Positions 63,854 to 64,000 of a stretch of DNA of 64,000 nucleotides are shown here, piece by piece. Origin of the DNA: Bacillota bacterium (GTDB lineage: Bacteria; Bacillota; Clostridia; Peptostreptococcales; Anaerovoracaceae); the NCBI GenBank assembly GCA_029008005.1, contig JAQXIX010000041.1:1-64000 (forward strand), written 5' to 3'. Every line of letters starts with the position of its first letter. Position 1 is the stretch's first letter. Position numbers and translations under genes: made by a program. Below the pieces are notes generated by a model. It saw nothing but the letters and a program-made list of their open reading frames with translations. It was not told the DNA's origin and did no database searches.

Positions 63854-64000
63854 ATGAGAAGAGCTTTTAAGAAAATCAATATTATCATTCTTGTGCTGGT
63901 ATTCGGCATAACAGCTTTAATGCCGTATAATGCTTTTGCGGATCTGGATATAGATTTGGCACTTAAAAACCATAAGACAGAAAAGCCGGAGGCAGAAGAA
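63854..64000 (+). CDS. Secreted protein, N-terminal part only
   Basis: 49 codons to the window edge. The N-terminus MRRAFKKINIIILVLVFGIT is a Sec signal peptide, with likely cleavage after NAFA (about residue 32) before DLDIDLALKNHK. The mature start then turns into a lysine/glutamate run (KTEKPEAEE). D-alanyl-D-alanine carboxypeptidases sometimes follow this kind of context, but nothing here identifies the family. Confidence 0.7.
   Translation, partial: MRRAFKKINIIILVLVFGITALMPYNAFADLDIDLALKNHKTEKPEAEE

Noticed and set aside
1..64000. CRISPR array, prophage or insertion sequence
   Set aside because: No repeat-spacer pattern, no transposase, capsid or lysis genes, and no terminal repeats were seen; the lone tyrosine recombinase has no mobile context.

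Overview
The window is a densely packed chromosomal segment from a low-to-moderate GC anaerobic Clostridia-type Firmicute. Support for this comes from RNase J, YqeK, RsfS, YlbF, HemZ, a bifunctional RelA/SpoT, a SwrC-like RND pump, a T-box leader, a BadF/BcrA-type giant activase and the Firmicute gene order nusB-xseA-xseB-ispA-dxs-tlyA and mltG-trmR-U32. The genus cannot be fixed from sequence alone. Most genes lie on the plus strand with short gaps or 1-20 nt overlaps, so translational coupling is widespread. No phage, insertion sequence or CRISPR array is visible.

Region 1 (1-9.8 kb) is accessory-like: the end of a histidine kinase, a PEPCK/HprK-like P-loop protein, a broken EamA transporter, a sodium:solute symporter behind a tyrosine T-box, a divergent YeiH-family transporter that may be translated from a leaderless mRNA, then a flavodoxin-fold reductase, a type I IPP isomerase, an intact EamA transporter, a MATE pump and a cysteine-rich YkgJ-like protein. 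Region 2 (9.9-19 kb) holds a 1408-aa acyl-CoA dehydratase activase-like protein, yebC, a highly structured intergenic RNA, cdd, polA, coaE and tRNA-Leu(GAG).

Region 3 (19-23 kb) is a self-contained sigma-54 regulon: an SDR dehydrogenase and a class III aminotransferase on the minus strand, a -24/-12 promoter, two tandem dyads 21 bp apart, and a divergent sigma-54 activator whose own sigma-A promoter overlaps one dyad. Region 4 (23-28 kb) has an orphan adenine methyltransferase coupled to an RND permease, tRNA-Leu(CAA) and yajC.

Region 5 (28.4-44.6 kb) is a long housekeeping run: secDF, relA, dtd, an MBL hydrolase, hemZ, hisS, aspS, nadD, yqeK, rsfS, leuS, rnj and ylbF. Region 6 (44.6-56.2 kb) runs from efp through mltG, trmR and U32 (wobble-uridine tRNA modification), a CNNM/CorC-like protein, an Asp23 protein, nusB, a TsaD paralogue, xseAB, ispA, dxs and tlyA. 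Region 7 (56.2-64 kb) has a class I aminotransferase, mutS, mutL, miaA, a tyrosine recombinase and the start of a secreted protein.

The most interesting non-routine signals are the sigma-54 circuit (21.4-21.55 kb), the structured RNA between yebC and cdd (about 14.98-15.15 kb), and the tyrosine-specific T-box that predicts the substrate of an otherwise unassigned symporter.
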